From CALGSZ01 sp042408955 (GTDB taxonomy: Bacteria > Chloroflexota > Chloroflexia > Thermomicrobiales > UBA6265): a stretch of 41,702 bases of DNA. This document shows, one piece after another, positions 6,688-15,367 of the stretch. Numbering within the stretch: the first letter of the stretch is position 1; each line of letters starts with the position of its first letter. The stretch is from the NCBI GenBank assembly GCA_042408955.1, contig JBHOQQ010000021.1:1-41702 (forward strand). The letters are read 5' to 3'. A program made the position numbers and the translations under genes. The notes beneath the pieces were generated by a model, which made no database searches, was not told where the DNA came from, and worked only from the letters and a program-made list of their open reading frames with translations.

Positions 6688-8802
6688 ATGCATGCTGAGC
6701 CGGCGCCACTGACACATGACGAGGCCGAGGCGCTGATCTCGGCGCGGCTCGATGCTCCCCTTAGCCACGCGCAGAACCGGGCGCTGCTGGCCCACTTGGC
6801 GACGTGCCCGCAATGCCGGGCCTTTGCAGCGCAGATGGAGGTGATGGCGCGCAGCCTGCGCGAGCTTCCGCGTTTGCCCGCGAGCCCACTCGTCAGCCGG
6901 CAGGTTCGGGAGCGTATTCATGTTGGACGGTCCTGGTGGTCTCGCTTGATGCCGGTGGGCGCTGGGCATCGCTGGGCTGCCATGCCGATCGCCGCGGTCA
7001 CGATGGTTCTGCTCGTCGTCCTTGCCAGCGCCCTGATCTTTCGCGGCATGCGTGAAACACCGCCGGAAGGTCCTCAGGCAGCCAGCGACACCGCGATCGC
7101 CCAGCAGTGGACCCGAACGCCACACGTCTCGCCCACGACGAGCGAATCGCTCGCACAGACGGCTGGCTTGACGCCAACGCCTACCCAGCCGTCCGGGCAT
7201 TCGGCAACGCCGTCTCCTACTCCAACGCTGCCCAACATTCGCTACACACCGGCGCCTTCTGAGACAGCTGCACTCGGAGCCGCTGGCTTGACGCCGGCAA
7301 GCGCGACCGCCACCCCTACGGCGAAGCCGACACGGACACCACGGCCGACGCGGACGCCGACCTCTGAGCCGACGGCGACCTCCGAGCCGTCGGTCACGCC
7401 GGAGCCGGCCGAGACAGCGACGCGCACGCCGACTGAGACGGCCACGGCGACAGCAACGGCGGCGCCAACCGAGACGCCGACCCCTGAGCCGACGGCCACG
7501 CCAACGGAAACGCCGACCGCGACGCCAACGGAGGAGCCGGAGCCGTCTCCCACGCCCCGGCCCACGCGCACGCCAACGCCAACGGAGACACCAATACCAG
7601 AACCGACCGCGACGCCGCGGATCGTGCCACGGCAGTCGCCTGGAACCGGCGCCGGGACCGAGTCCCCAGCCGCGGCGTCCGGCTCTCCGGCAGCACAAGA
7701 GGACGTGACAACATTCACGGACGTTCCCTCGCCGACGCCGCCCATTCAGCCGCGAGGCGGTGGCAACAGTGGTCAGGGGCCGGGAATCGAGCCTGCCTTG
7801 GGTGGTTCGGGGGATAACGAGGGGAGCGATTCTGGCTCTAGCGACACCGGACACGGTGGCGAGGGATCACATCGCGGTAACAATGAGGACAGCAGGAGAG
7901 GCGCGGCGGGAGGAGCGAGTGCGTGGCTCGATTCAGGTCAACGCTCTGCTATCTTGCCCCAAGGCTCATGGCCCCTGCCCGGCCCGCTCCTGCGTTCCGC
8001 GCTCGGTCACTACGCGGTCACCAGCGGCAATCATCTCCTTGTGTCTGACGACGCGGGGAATGTAGTGGCCGACCTCGGATCTGGACGTCTGCCGCGGTGG
8101 TCGCCAAAGGGTGAAGTGCTCCTCTATGCGGTCGATAACCAAGTCTGGGTGTGGGACGCGGAGGAATACCATGCCTTCCCCGCATCCTCTCCCGGTGAAG
8201 ATATGGACGTGCCTGTCGGCTGGCAGGACCGAAACCTGTACTACTTGCGCGTCACCGCTGGCGGGCTGGAACTTTGGGGAGCGGACTGGGATGGCGCCAA
8301 CCCGTTCCTGGTGTGGACTGGCGAGGGGCTGTCGCTTGCGAGCCAGTCTGCTGCGGTGATACCGAACGGCTTCCTTGTGCCGGCGTCCGGCGGCTGGCTG
8401 CGGATCGATCTGGATGGAACAGTGACAGAACTTGGCGGTGGTGTCGTACCAGAGAGCACTGTGCTGACAAGTCCGGTCGGAACACTGATCAGTTTTGTTG
8501 CGAATAGCCAGTTGATTGTCTCGGATGTGACGAACCCAGGGACTCCGCTCATGACCCTGGATCTCGCAACAGGATCGTCCGCGGGATGGGCGTTCGCCCC
8601 GAGCGGCGAGGAGCTGGTAGTCACCGATGGCCAGAGCATCGTCATCGTCGCCATTGACGGGACGGTCCGCGTGGCAAGCGAGTTGCCAGAAAAGAGTACC
8701 GTGGCAGGACCGCTGTGGACCCCAGATGGCCTGTACCTGGCTGTGGATAGCGGAAGCCAGCCGGTCATCCTCCTCCTCGACCCGGATCGCCTGGCCGCGT
8801 GA
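6688..8802 (+). CDS. Transmembrane anti-sigma factor with Thr-Pro stalk and beta-propeller-like ectodomain
   Basis: This 704-residue protein starts with a zinc anti-sigma (ZAS) domain: H36-x3-C40-x2-C43 in LLAHLATCPQCRAF. One membrane helix follows at about 97-118. Outside is a Thr/Pro/Glu stalk (about 165-315, with runs such as TPTETPTATPTEEPEPSPTP), a Gly/Ser/Asp-rich linker (355-410), and from about 430 a WD40/TolB-like propeller region with repeated GxxxRWSPKGE- and APSGEELVV-type strands. The cytoplasmic domain should hold the sigma factor encoded just upstream while the propeller senses an extracellular signal. The ATG at 6688 has AGGAAGG close upstream; a GTG at 6655 overlapping the sigma stop is an alternative. 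The stalk DNA (about 7300-7620) is a degenerate ACGCCGACG tandem and may vary in length between strains. Confidence 0.85.
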   Translation: MHAEPAPLTHDEAEALISARLDAPLSHAQNRALLAHLATCPQCRAFAAQMEVMARSLRELPRLPASPLVSRQVRERIHVGRSWWSRLMPVGAGHRWAAMPIAAVTMVLLVVLASALIFRGMRETPPEGPQAASDTAIAQQWTRTPHVSPTTSESLAQTAGLTPTPTQPSGHSATPSPTPTLPNIRYTPAPSETAALGAAGLTPASATATPTAKPTRTPRPTRTPTSEPTATSEPSVTPEPAETATRTPTETATATATAAPTETPTPEPTATPTETPTATPTEEPEPSPTPRPTRTPTPTETPIPEPTATPRIVPRQSPGTGAGTESPAAASGSPAAQEDVTTFTDVPSPTPPIQPRGGGNSGQGPGIEPALGGSGDNEGSDSGSSDTGHGGEGSHRGNNEDSRRGAAGGASAWLDSGQRSAILPQGSWPLPGPLLRSALGHYAVTSGNHLLVSDDAGNVVADLGSGRLPRWSPKGEVLLYAVDNQVWVWDAEEYHAFPASSPGEDMDVPVGWQDRNLYYLRVTAGGLELWGADWDGANPFLVWTGEGLSLASQSAAVIPNGFLVPASGGWLRIDLDGTVTELGGGVVPESTVLTSPVGTLISFVANSQLIVSDVTNPGTPLMTLDLATGSSAGWAFAPSGEELVVTDGQSIVIVAIDGTVRVASELPEKSTVAGPLWTPDGLYLAVDSGSQPVILLLDPDRLAA

Positions 8803-9607
8803 AACACTGCGCCGCAGGAGCTACCGGAAAGGGCTAGTGATCAGGGGCTGGGGGCTCAGGAGGAGGTCAGGAGTCGGGGGTCAGCAATCAGCCGTCAGGA
8901 AGTGGGAGGGCGCGATTCATCGTGTCCACCCGTAGTGCAATTAGCCACGCTGATGCTGATGCCCGACGGGCGATGCCGCCCAGCGCGAGAGTGTGTGCAG
9001 GCGTGACCGTTGCCGGGTGGCACGCAAGGGCGCACAAGCCCTATCGCGTGGGGCTAAAAACCCCCGCGCTGAGAGCGCGAAGCCGGCTGGTCTTTCCCAC
9101 GCGGTGCTCTCGTTTTCTCCCCCTTGAGGGGGCTTCATCGGTTGAGCGCGGAGACTTGAGCCCCGCGCGATGGGACTAAGCCGTGTCCCGAGTATGTCGA
9201 GGGCGGGGACGTTCGCGCCGCGTTCCCGGCCCGCGCATTGCCGTCGGACGGATATGGGCTGAACGGACGTGATGCACCGCGCCGCACACACCCTGACGGC
9301 TCGGGAGGCCACCGGTGCCTCCTCTACGAATGATTCGTGGCTCCTAGCTCGTCGCTCAAAGCTTCCCCAGCCCCTCATCCCCAACCCCTAACCGACTCCC
9401 GGCCCCTGACTCCTGACCCCTGGGGAGGGCACGCCCTCATCCCTGAGGAACGCGCCGTCCGGGCACCTGACTCCTGACCCCTGGGGAGGGCACAGGTCCC
9501 TCCCCTACCGTTGACTCGTAGTTCGAAGCTCGGAGCATCGCTGACCCCCTCCTGAGCCCCAAGCCCCTAACCCCTCGCCCCTAGCCCCCATCTTAGCCAT
9601 CATTCCC
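8803..9607. repeat. Intergenic repeat mosaic between the anti-sigma and macro-domain genes
   Basis: No gene is seen. At 8830-8900 lies GGGGGCTCAGGAGGAGGTCAG-type text; around 8908 a partial GGGCGCGATTCATCG palindrome; at 9043-9174 a composite hairpin element (listed separately). From 9360 to 9595 there is C-rich text in which CCTGACTCCTGACCCCTGG plus GGAGGGCAC occurs twice (about 9404-9432 and 9467-9493). Confidence 0.6.
9043..9174. repeat. Composite GC-hairpin element, copy A (degenerate)
   Basis: It has the left outer hairpin GTGGGGCTAAAAACCCCC, a half GCCGGCT arm, an inner hairpin CCCCCTTGAGGGGG and the right outer hairpin GCGCGGAGACTTGAGCCCCG. The layout matches the complete copy at 29641-29774, but the inner CCGGCT hairpin has lost one arm. 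Confidence 0.6.
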
Positions 9608-9697
9608 CTGGACGCACCCACGCGAGAGGATGGTAGGGGCTCGTTGAGCAGGCGCGGCAGGAGCTGGTCTGGACGCACCCACGCGAGAGGATGGTAG
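9608..9697. repeat. Pair of identical 29 bp direct repeats with a 32 bp spacer
   Basis: Two identical 29-base copies (9608-9636 and 9669-9697) begin CTGGACGCACCC and end GAGAGGATGGTAG. The period is 61 bases, as in type I-E CRISPR units, but there are only two units, the repeat is not a clear palindrome, and no cas genes are near. The second copy ends 43 bases before the macro-domain start, so a regulatory role or simple tandem duplication is also possible. Confidence 0.6.
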
Positions 9698-9740
9698 ACT
9701 CGCAGCGCCCAGATCGCGGAACGCGCGGGCGAGGATTGCG

Positions 9741-10316
9741 ATGATCGAAGCGGAGCCAATTCTCTTCGGCCGGACGCAGGTACGCGCCGCGGCCGGTGAA
9801 CTGATCGACCAGCCAGTACAGGCAATCGTGTATGCTGCCAACGTCCGGGGATTGATGGGCGCAGGCCCTCCTGGTGCAGTCCGCATGGCCGCTGGGCCGG
9901 AGGTCGAACGCGAGGCAATGGCGCAGGCGCCGCTAGAGCTCGGCGAGGCGATTGTCACGACGCCTGGGCGGCTCGTCGAGCGGGGCATCGAAGCGATTAT
10001 CCATGCCGTGGTGGCGCCACGGCTGGGCGATCCCGCGGAGTTGCCAGAGGTCCGGCGTGCGACCGCTGCCGCGCTACGTTTGGCCGATGCTCGCCGGTTT
10101 CGCTCGGTTGCCCTGCCGTTGCTCGGGCTACGTGCCGAAGCGACACCGCATGATCGCGCAGTGACCATCGAGGCGATCGTGGAAGCAATTGTCGCCCATT
10201 TACGCCGGGAAAACTCTCGAATCGAATCCATCGTGATCGTGTCGCGATTCGACGACGATCTCGTGACGATTGAAGACGCGCTCCTGCGAGCGCGCCAGCG
10301 CTTGTGGGCAGGGTGA
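9741..10316 (+). CDS. Macro domain protein (ADP-ribose binding)
   Basis: This 191-residue single-domain protein matches macro domains, which bind or hydrolyse ADP-ribose and its derivatives. Visible hallmarks are QAIVYAANVRGLMGAG (the strand and loop that grip the distal ribose), AVRMAAGPEVEREA, then the GEAIVTTPGRL strand and IEAIIHAVVAPRLGD. The usual Asn-Ala-Ala-Asn is AANV here. The ATG at 9741 has GCGAGGA upstream. The alpha/beta hydrolase gene follows within 35 bases, suggesting co-expression. The direct-repeat pair lies directly upstream. Confidence 0.85.
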   Translation: MIEAEPILFGRTQVRAAAGELIDQPVQAIVYAANVRGLMGAGPPGAVRMAAGPEVEREAMAQAPLELGEAIVTTPGRLVERGIEAIIHAVVAPRLGDPAELPEVRRATAAALRLADARRFRSVALPLLGLRAEATPHDRAVTIEAIVEAIVAHLRRENSRIESIVIVSRFDDDLVTIEDALLRARQRLWAG

Positions 10317-10351
10317 AGCCGGAGACCGTGAAACCTGGGAATCCTGATACC

Positions 10352-11635
10352 ATGTCGCGATATCAGTCGCCGGTCCGCTGGCGTTTCGGCGAGCACCTGT
10401 GGCGGCTGGCAGGCCGGTTGACGGCTCGGCATGTGGACTGGTACCTCCGCCTGCGCACCGGGCGAGGATTGCCCGCGGCGTTTCGTGCCCGGTTTCTGGC
10501 GATGCGGCTGCCACCGGAGACGATCGACCGGGCGCTCGGGGAGGTGCGAAGGCTTGAGGACTGGCTGCCAGCGTGGAACCGCGCCGCTCAGCGATTTCTC
10601 AATGAGGCCCGGCGGGAAGAGCATGCCGGACACTGGCGGGAAGCCGCGATTGCCCGGCGCAACGCGGCCATGTGTTACCACGTTGCTCATCTCATTACCG
10701 ATGACGACCCGCGCACCGTTCGTGCGTTGCGTGCCGCTGCCATACAATCGTTTTCGCAGGCTATTCCGCGGCTCCTGCCTGGTGTGCGGCGCGTTTCGGT
10801 CGGCTGGCGCACCGTGGAGCTGCCTGCGTATCTGGCCAGGCCCTCCTCTGGCGCTGAGCACGCTCCTTTGGCCGTGCTGCTGAATGGCGCCACGACCACC
10901 AAAGAAGAGTTGCTGCTTTGGGCCGATCCGTGGTTGGAGCGCGGCATCGCGGTGCTGGCGCTAGACTGGCCCGGGACCGGGGAGGCCGCGAGAGGACCGC
11001 TCACGGGAGATTGTGACGATCTCACCGATGGCATTCTCGCCCTGGTGGACGCCGAGGGGTTGGACGCCGCGCGTGTCGCCCTCGTGGGGTTCAGCCTGGG
11101 CGGTGTCATTGCCGTCAAGGCCGCGGCACTCGACCGCCGGATTGATGCATGTATCGCGGTAACGCCGCCCTTCGAGCCAGGTGCCTGGTTGTCAACGGTC
11201 AGTCCGCTGGTGCGTCAGCAATTGCTCTCGCTGACCGGGAAAGCCGGAGATGTGCAGAAGCTGGCCAGCGAATTTACCCTCCGGCCGGTGATCGGGCGGT
11301 TGCGAACGCCGTTGCTCGTCTTTGGCGCGGGCCGCGACTTGATCGTGCCCCCTGATGAAGCGCTGCACCTCGCTGCTGCCGCAGGAGAATGGGCTACCCT
11401 CGTCTGGTACCCACGCGGCTTCCATGGTCTCTATGAGCTCATCGACGACTGGACGGCGGTGGCGGCAGAATGGCTGGCAGCGCTCTGGGGAGTTCCGGCG
11501 CACACCACAGCGGAGCAGTCCACCCAGGTGGACGCCGGCGATGTCGCAACAGATGAATCACCATCCCCAGCAGCCGCGGAGCCAGCCAGAGCCGACGAGA
11601 CCTTGAACACACCCGGCGACGTCAGAGCCAATTGA
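10352..11635 (+). CDS. Alpha/beta hydrolase with N-terminal helical cap (FrsA/DUF1100-like)
   Basis: This 427-residue protein has a helical N-terminal cap (about 1-150, rich in Arg and Ala) and a C-terminal alpha/beta hydrolase core. The nucleophile elbow is GFSLGG with S248, the acid is D329 in GAGRDLIVPPDE, and the His is H358 in GFHGLYE. ALDWPGTGEA (203-212) is the usual oxyanion-side loop. The layout resembles FrsA-like and dihydropseudooxynicotine-hydrolase-like enzymes that cleave esters or C-C bonds; no substrate is evident. The ATG at 10352 has only weak support; a GTG at 10313 overlapping the macro-domain stop is an alternative and would make the pair translationally coupled. The 3' end overlaps the convergent corA by 14 bases. 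Confidence 0.8.
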   Translation: MSRYQSPVRWRFGEHLWRLAGRLTARHVDWYLRLRTGRGLPAAFRARFLAMRLPPETIDRALGEVRRLEDWLPAWNRAAQRFLNEARREEHAGHWREAAIARRNAAMCYHVAHLITDDDPRTVRALRAAAIQSFSQAIPRLLPGVRRVSVGWRTVELPAYLARPSSGAEHAPLAVLLNGATTTKEELLLWADPWLERGIAVLALDWPGTGEAARGPLTGDCDDLTDGILALVDAEGLDAARVALVGFSLGGVIAVKAAALDRRIDACIAVTPPFEPGAWLSTVSPLVRQQLLSLTGKAGDVQKLASEFTLRPVIGRLRTPLLVFGAGRDLIVPPDEALHLAAAAGEWATLVWYPRGFHGLYELIDDWTAVAAEWLAALWGVPAHTTAEQSTQVDAGDVATDESPSPAAAEPARADETLNTPGDVRAN

Positions 11636-12590
11636 TCCGGCGGAACAATACGACCAGCGAACCGCCGATCAGCACCATCAACCCGAGCGCCCAAGCGTAC
11701 CCAAGCTGCCACCGCAGCTCTGGCATGTGCTCGAAGTTCATGCCATAGACGCTCGCCACGAGTGTCATGCTCATCAAGATGATCGATGACGCCGTCAATG
11801 TCTTCATGATTTGATTGAGACGATTCGACGTGACCGACAGGTAGGCATCCAGCGCGCTGGATAGCAGATCACGATACACGTCCACGGCGTCAACAATCCG
11901 CAGGACATGGTCGTAGACATCTTGCAAATACACGAAGCTCTCTTCGTCGAATGCGGGACTGTCCCGGCGCAGGAGCACGTTGAGCGCGTCCCGCCCCGGC
12001 GCCACAACCCGCCGGATTTCCAGCAGCTCCTTCTTCAACCCAAAGACCTCGCGCTGCGCGCTGGGGTCGAACTGCTCGAAGATCCGCGCCTCCACATCTT
12101 CAATACGGTCGGAAATCGTATCAACGATTGGGAAGTAACCATCGACAATCGTATCGAGAATCGCATGTACCAGCAGCCCGATCCGGTTGCGCTTCTGGTG
12201 ATTCCCGTTGCTGCACCAGCGCTGGCGGACTTCCTCCAGCTCCGGCAACGAGCCAGGATGCACTGTCACGAGGTAGTTGCGCCCGACGAACAAAGCAACT
12301 TGCGCCGGGCTGACCGCGCCCGCGTCATCGCAACGCAGCGCATAGAACACGATGAAGATGAAGTCGTCATAGATATCGGTTTTCGGCCGCTGGTGGTGCC
12401 GAATTGCATCTTCGATCGCCAGTGGGTGAAACCCGAACTCCTCCGCAAGCAGGCGTTCATCCTCAGGAGCAGGATCGCTCACATCAACCCAGAGCAGGCC
12501 ATCCCGCTCCCTGATGATGTCGCTGATCTGCGATACTGGGACATCATTGCGGAGCTGATTGCGAAGCGTGTGAACATAAACACGGATCAC
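11622..12590 (-). CDS. corA: CorA family Mg2+/Co2+ transporter
   Basis: This 322-residue protein has the normal CorA length and layout: a large cytoplasmic N-terminal domain (LLWVDVSDPAPEDERLL, HPLAIEDAIRHHQRPK), a long coiled stalk helix, and two C-terminal membrane helices. The pore signature GMN appears in SVYGMNFEHMPEL just after the first helix, and the C-terminus is basic (FRRINWL). It forms pentamers for divalent cation uptake. The start is a GTG at 12590 with only a weak Shine-Dalgarno. Its 3' end overlaps the hydrolase gene on the other strand by 14 bases. It lies 118 bases downstream of the VWA operon on the same strand and may get some read-through. Confidence 0.92.
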   Translation of the reverse strand: MIRVYVHTLRNQLRNDVPVSQISDIIRERDGLLWVDVSDPAPEDERLLAEEFGFHPLAIEDAIRHHQRPKTDIYDDFIFIVFYALRCDDAGAVSPAQVALFVGRNYLVTVHPGSLPELEEVRQRWCSNGNHQKRNRIGLLVHAILDTIVDGYFPIVDTISDRIEDVEARIFEQFDPSAQREVFGLKKELLEIRRVVAPGRDALNVLLRRDSPAFDEESFVYLQDVYDHVLRIVDAVDVYRDLLSSALDAYLSVTSNRLNQIMKTLTASSIILMSMTLVASVYGMNFEHMPELRWQLGYAWALGLMVLIGGSLVVLFRRINWL

Positions 12591-12708
12591 ACTCGTCCCA
12601 TCCCCTGCGAGGCACGGTCACCTGCCAAGAGTGTAGCGGAGGCACACGCGGTATGGGGATTGCCCCGTGCCAGCTGAGGACGATCCGCAAAGGCCGGTCT
12701 CACACTGT

Positions 12709-15357
12709 CTAGGCAAGGCGGCGCGGCCACACGCCGAGACCGCGCAAGCGCGGGAGAAATTCCAATCTCACCGCGAGTTCGGCCAGGAGCAATGCCAGCG
12801 CAAGACCCAGCGGGACGAACCAAACCGGCTGGTAGTCGCGCAGCGGCGTGCCAGGCCCAGCACTCGCGTCAAAGACTGCACCAGGGTCATCGAGCGACAG
12901 CACGCGGCCACCGGTGCGCTGGGCGATGGTGGCCAGAAACGCTTTGCCATCGGGCGCCGGCTGTAGCTCCGGTGACGGCGGCACGGCAAATCCGGTCAGC
13001 TCCTCGATCGTTCCCGTACTCCGCACCTGGCGGAGCTGAATGGCATACGCCCCGGGCTCTGGAGCGTTGACGCGAAATTGGTACTCACCAGGTCCTGACT
13101 GATAGAGCGGGATATCCGTGCTTACACCTCCCGAGGGAGAGGTGACGGTCGCCCACGTCGGAGCATTATTGACATAATCCCGATCGTCGCCGATGGCCGT
13201 GACCGTGACGACGACCTCGGTACCTTGGCGCTCGATGCCGACCTGCAGCGGCCGGTTCTCAGGATCTGGCAAGGCCCAGCGAACCACATTGGCCCAAAAT
13301 TCGTCATATCGGTCCCATTGCGGCCAGCCGATTGCGAAGTCGGTGCCGTCGTCGGCAGTCCAGGCCACCACCCGGCCCAGGCCAAGCTGCCATTTCGCGA
13401 GCACCGGGTCGTTTCGCGTGCTGGTCAGGATCACCTGCGCGTCTGGCTTGGCCTCGGCAAAGTCATAGCCCTGCAAGGGTGGCAGGTCGTCTGGTGCAAA
13501 CCCTTGCATGATCGGGCTCGGCCGCGTCTGAATCGGGGAGAACTCGCCGCGAATGATCGACTGGCTTCCAGCGCTCTGGGCTTCCGCCAGCGTGATGCGC
13601 GGGATATCCTCCGGCCGCTCCGTGAAGTGATACCTTCCGTTGCCCCATTCAGCGAGATTTTGCAGCAGATTGGTATCGGCATCATCGCCGATGGCGATGG
13701 TGGATAGGGTCGTGCGCTGCTGCGTCATCTCTTCGATCAGCCGCCGGTAGCTCTCCTCAGTGCCGGTACGCGACTTCCCGTCCGACAGGAGCACGATGTG
13801 GCGAACATCAGCGTCGGTCTTTGAGATCGCGTCGAAGCCGACATTCAGGGCGGGGTAGATCTCAGTACCGCCGTCTGCAGTGATCTGCTCAACCGCCGCG
13901 TTGATGGCATCTCGGGTCTCCTGCCCCTCGATGGGAGTAATCGGGAAAATCCACTGCTGCTGATCGTTGAACACCAAAATGCCGACCTCATCACCATTCG
14001 CCAGCGACTGCGCAGCGATGCGGACAGCCTCTTTGGCCATGTCAATCTTGCTTGTCCCACCCAGCGGGTCATAACTCATCGAGCCAGATTTATCCATGAT
14101 GAGGAGCAAAGCCACGCGCTGCCGTTCGCGCCCGTCGGTCACCTTCACGGTGACGGGCAAGCTCTCCTCAAGCACCGTCCCGGCATAGTTCCCAGGCCCA
14201 TAGCTGGAGGTTCCCCCAAGCACCACGAGTCCGCGGCCAAGCGACTTCGTCGCCTCGCGCAGTGCGGTCAATTGGTCAAGCGAGAGCGCATTGGCCGGCA
14301 CGTTGTTGAGAATGACGGCATCGTACGTTCCCAGATCTGACAAGCGCGAGGGAACCTCTGCCGGCTCGACGGTGGTGACGTCGGCGCCCTGGCGTTCGAA
14401 AGCGCCACGCAGCAGACCGGGATCGGCACCACGCGGCACGACGAGCAGCAACTTCGGCCCGCCTCGTACGACGATTGCTAGCGGAAAGGCGTTGTTCTCG
14501 GGATACCGGTCAATAGACGGATCACCGGAGACACGCACGGCGAGGGTGTGGAAACCGGATGACAGCCGCGTGACCTCAAACGTGTGAGAGCTCAGGCCCG
14601 GCGGAAACGTTGTCTCCTGAGGTTGCGCTTGTGCAGTGCCATCCACCTCCAGGCTGATGGTGCCGGTCCCACCCGCTGCGGTCGCGACGCTGGCGACGAC
14701 CGTCACCGTATCGCCTTGCCAGACCGCGCTGGGTGCCACCACACTTTCAATCCTGAGATCACCCTCGCTGACTCCTGGAACCGGCAGCACGTCGATCGGC
14801 GTGCCATCGGCTGCCGCCTGGCCAGCCTGATTCAGCGCCGCGCCGATGTTCTCGGCTCCATCCGAGATCAGGACGATACGCCGGGAGCCAAGGGGAAGCG
14901 TTCGCGCCAGGGCAAGGGCCGACTCAATGTTGGTGTACTCACGGTCGGGCACTTGCGTCTCTTCCCAAGCGGTACCAAGGGATGTCGCGCGTGTGGCGGG
15001 CGCAGCCACGACTGGGGAAGAGCCGAACGTCACAATCGCTGACCGATCTTGATTGCCCGCGCTGCCCAGCGCGCGGGAGATCCATTCTTCAATGTGCCGG
15101 GCCGAGTCGTCGCTGATGCTCTTCGACCGATCTACGACGAAGACCAGGCTGCTTGCTCCGGAGCCTTGGACGCGCAGGGGTTCGGCCAGCGCCAGAATCA
15201 GCAGCGCCAGGGAAATAACACGCAGCGGGACGGCCAGTTTTGGAAAGCCCCGGCGATGCACCCCAAGCGCGTAGCCAGTGATGGCTACCACCGGGAGCGC
15301 GAGCAACACCCAAAGCGCTGATGGTCGAGCGAAGGCGATGCCAAGCCAGTCTGTCAT
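12709..15357 (-). CDS. Membrane protein with two VWA domains and a glutamine-amidotransferase-like domain
   Basis: This 882-residue protein is the last gene of the VWA operon. Two N-terminal membrane helices (about 12-33, 42-60) precede a VWA-like domain with MIDAS residues D76-x-S78-x-S80 (VVDRSKS). A beta-sandwich region (200-300) and a class I glutamine-amidotransferase-like Rossmann segment (about 300-405) follow, then a second VWA with D422-x-S424-x-S426 (MDKSGSM). A final helix lies near the C-terminus (PLGLALALLLAELAV). Such proteins occur in DUF58/BatA clusters; they are thought to form envelope complexes by metal-dependent adhesion. The ATG at 15357 has AGGAG seven bases upstream and follows the previous stop by 10 bases. 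Confidence 0.85.
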   Translation of the reverse strand: MTDWLGIAFARPSALWVLLALPVVAITGYALGVHRRGFPKLAVPLRVISLALLILALAEPLRVQGSGASSLVFVVDRSKSISDDSARHIEEWISRALGSAGNQDRSAIVTFGSSPVVAAPATRATSLGTAWEETQVPDREYTNIESALALARTLPLGSRRIVLISDGAENIGAALNQAGQAAADGTPIDVLPVPGVSEGDLRIESVVAPSAVWQGDTVTVVASVATAAGGTGTISLEVDGTAQAQPQETTFPPGLSSHTFEVTRLSSGFHTLAVRVSGDPSIDRYPENNAFPLAIVVRGGPKLLLVVPRGADPGLLRGAFERQGADVTTVEPAEVPSRLSDLGTYDAVILNNVPANALSLDQLTALREATKSLGRGLVVLGGTSSYGPGNYAGTVLEESLPVTVKVTDGRERQRVALLLIMDKSGSMSYDPLGGTSKIDMAKEAVRIAAQSLANGDEVGILVFNDQQQWIFPITPIEGQETRDAINAAVEQITADGGTEIYPALNVGFDAISKTDADVRHIVLLSDGKSRTGTEESYRRLIEEMTQQRTTLSTIAIGDDADTNLLQNLAEWGNGRYHFTERPEDIPRITLAEAQSAGSQSIIRGEFSPIQTRPSPIMQGFAPDDLPPLQGYDFAEAKPDAQVILTSTRNDPVLAKWQLGLGRVVAWTADDGTDFAIGWPQWDRYDEFWANVVRWALPDPENRPLQVGIERQGTEVVVTVTAIGDDRDYVNNAPTWATVTSPSGGVSTDIPLYQSGPGEYQFRVNAPEPGAYAIQLRQVRSTGTIEELTGFAVPPSPELQPAPDGKAFLATIAQRTGGRVLSLDDPGAVFDASAGPGTPLRDYQPVWFVPLGLALALLLAELAVRLEFLPRLRGLGVWPRRLA

Positions 15358-15367
15358 GATGGCGCTC

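Noticed and set aside
6598..7854. 418-residue minus-strand frame opposite the anti-sigma gene
   Set aside because: Its Arg/Gly-rich sequence is the antisense reading of the Thr-Pro stalk; no ribosome binding site and no family.
9608..9697. Calling the 61-base repeat pair a CRISPR array
   Set aside because: Only two units, no palindromic stem of the expected kind, and no cas genes in the window; kept as a repeat with CRISPR as a hypothesis.
9593..10861. 422-residue minus-strand frame opposite the macro-domain and hydrolase genes
   Set aside because: Ser/Arg-rich antisense of two recognised genes; includes the direct repeat and repeat mosaic as coding, which is implausible.
11622..11635. 14-base convergent overlap between hydrolase and corA as an antisense regulation signal
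   Set aside because: Both frames are fully supported and small tail overlaps are common in compact genomes, so no special meaning is claimed.
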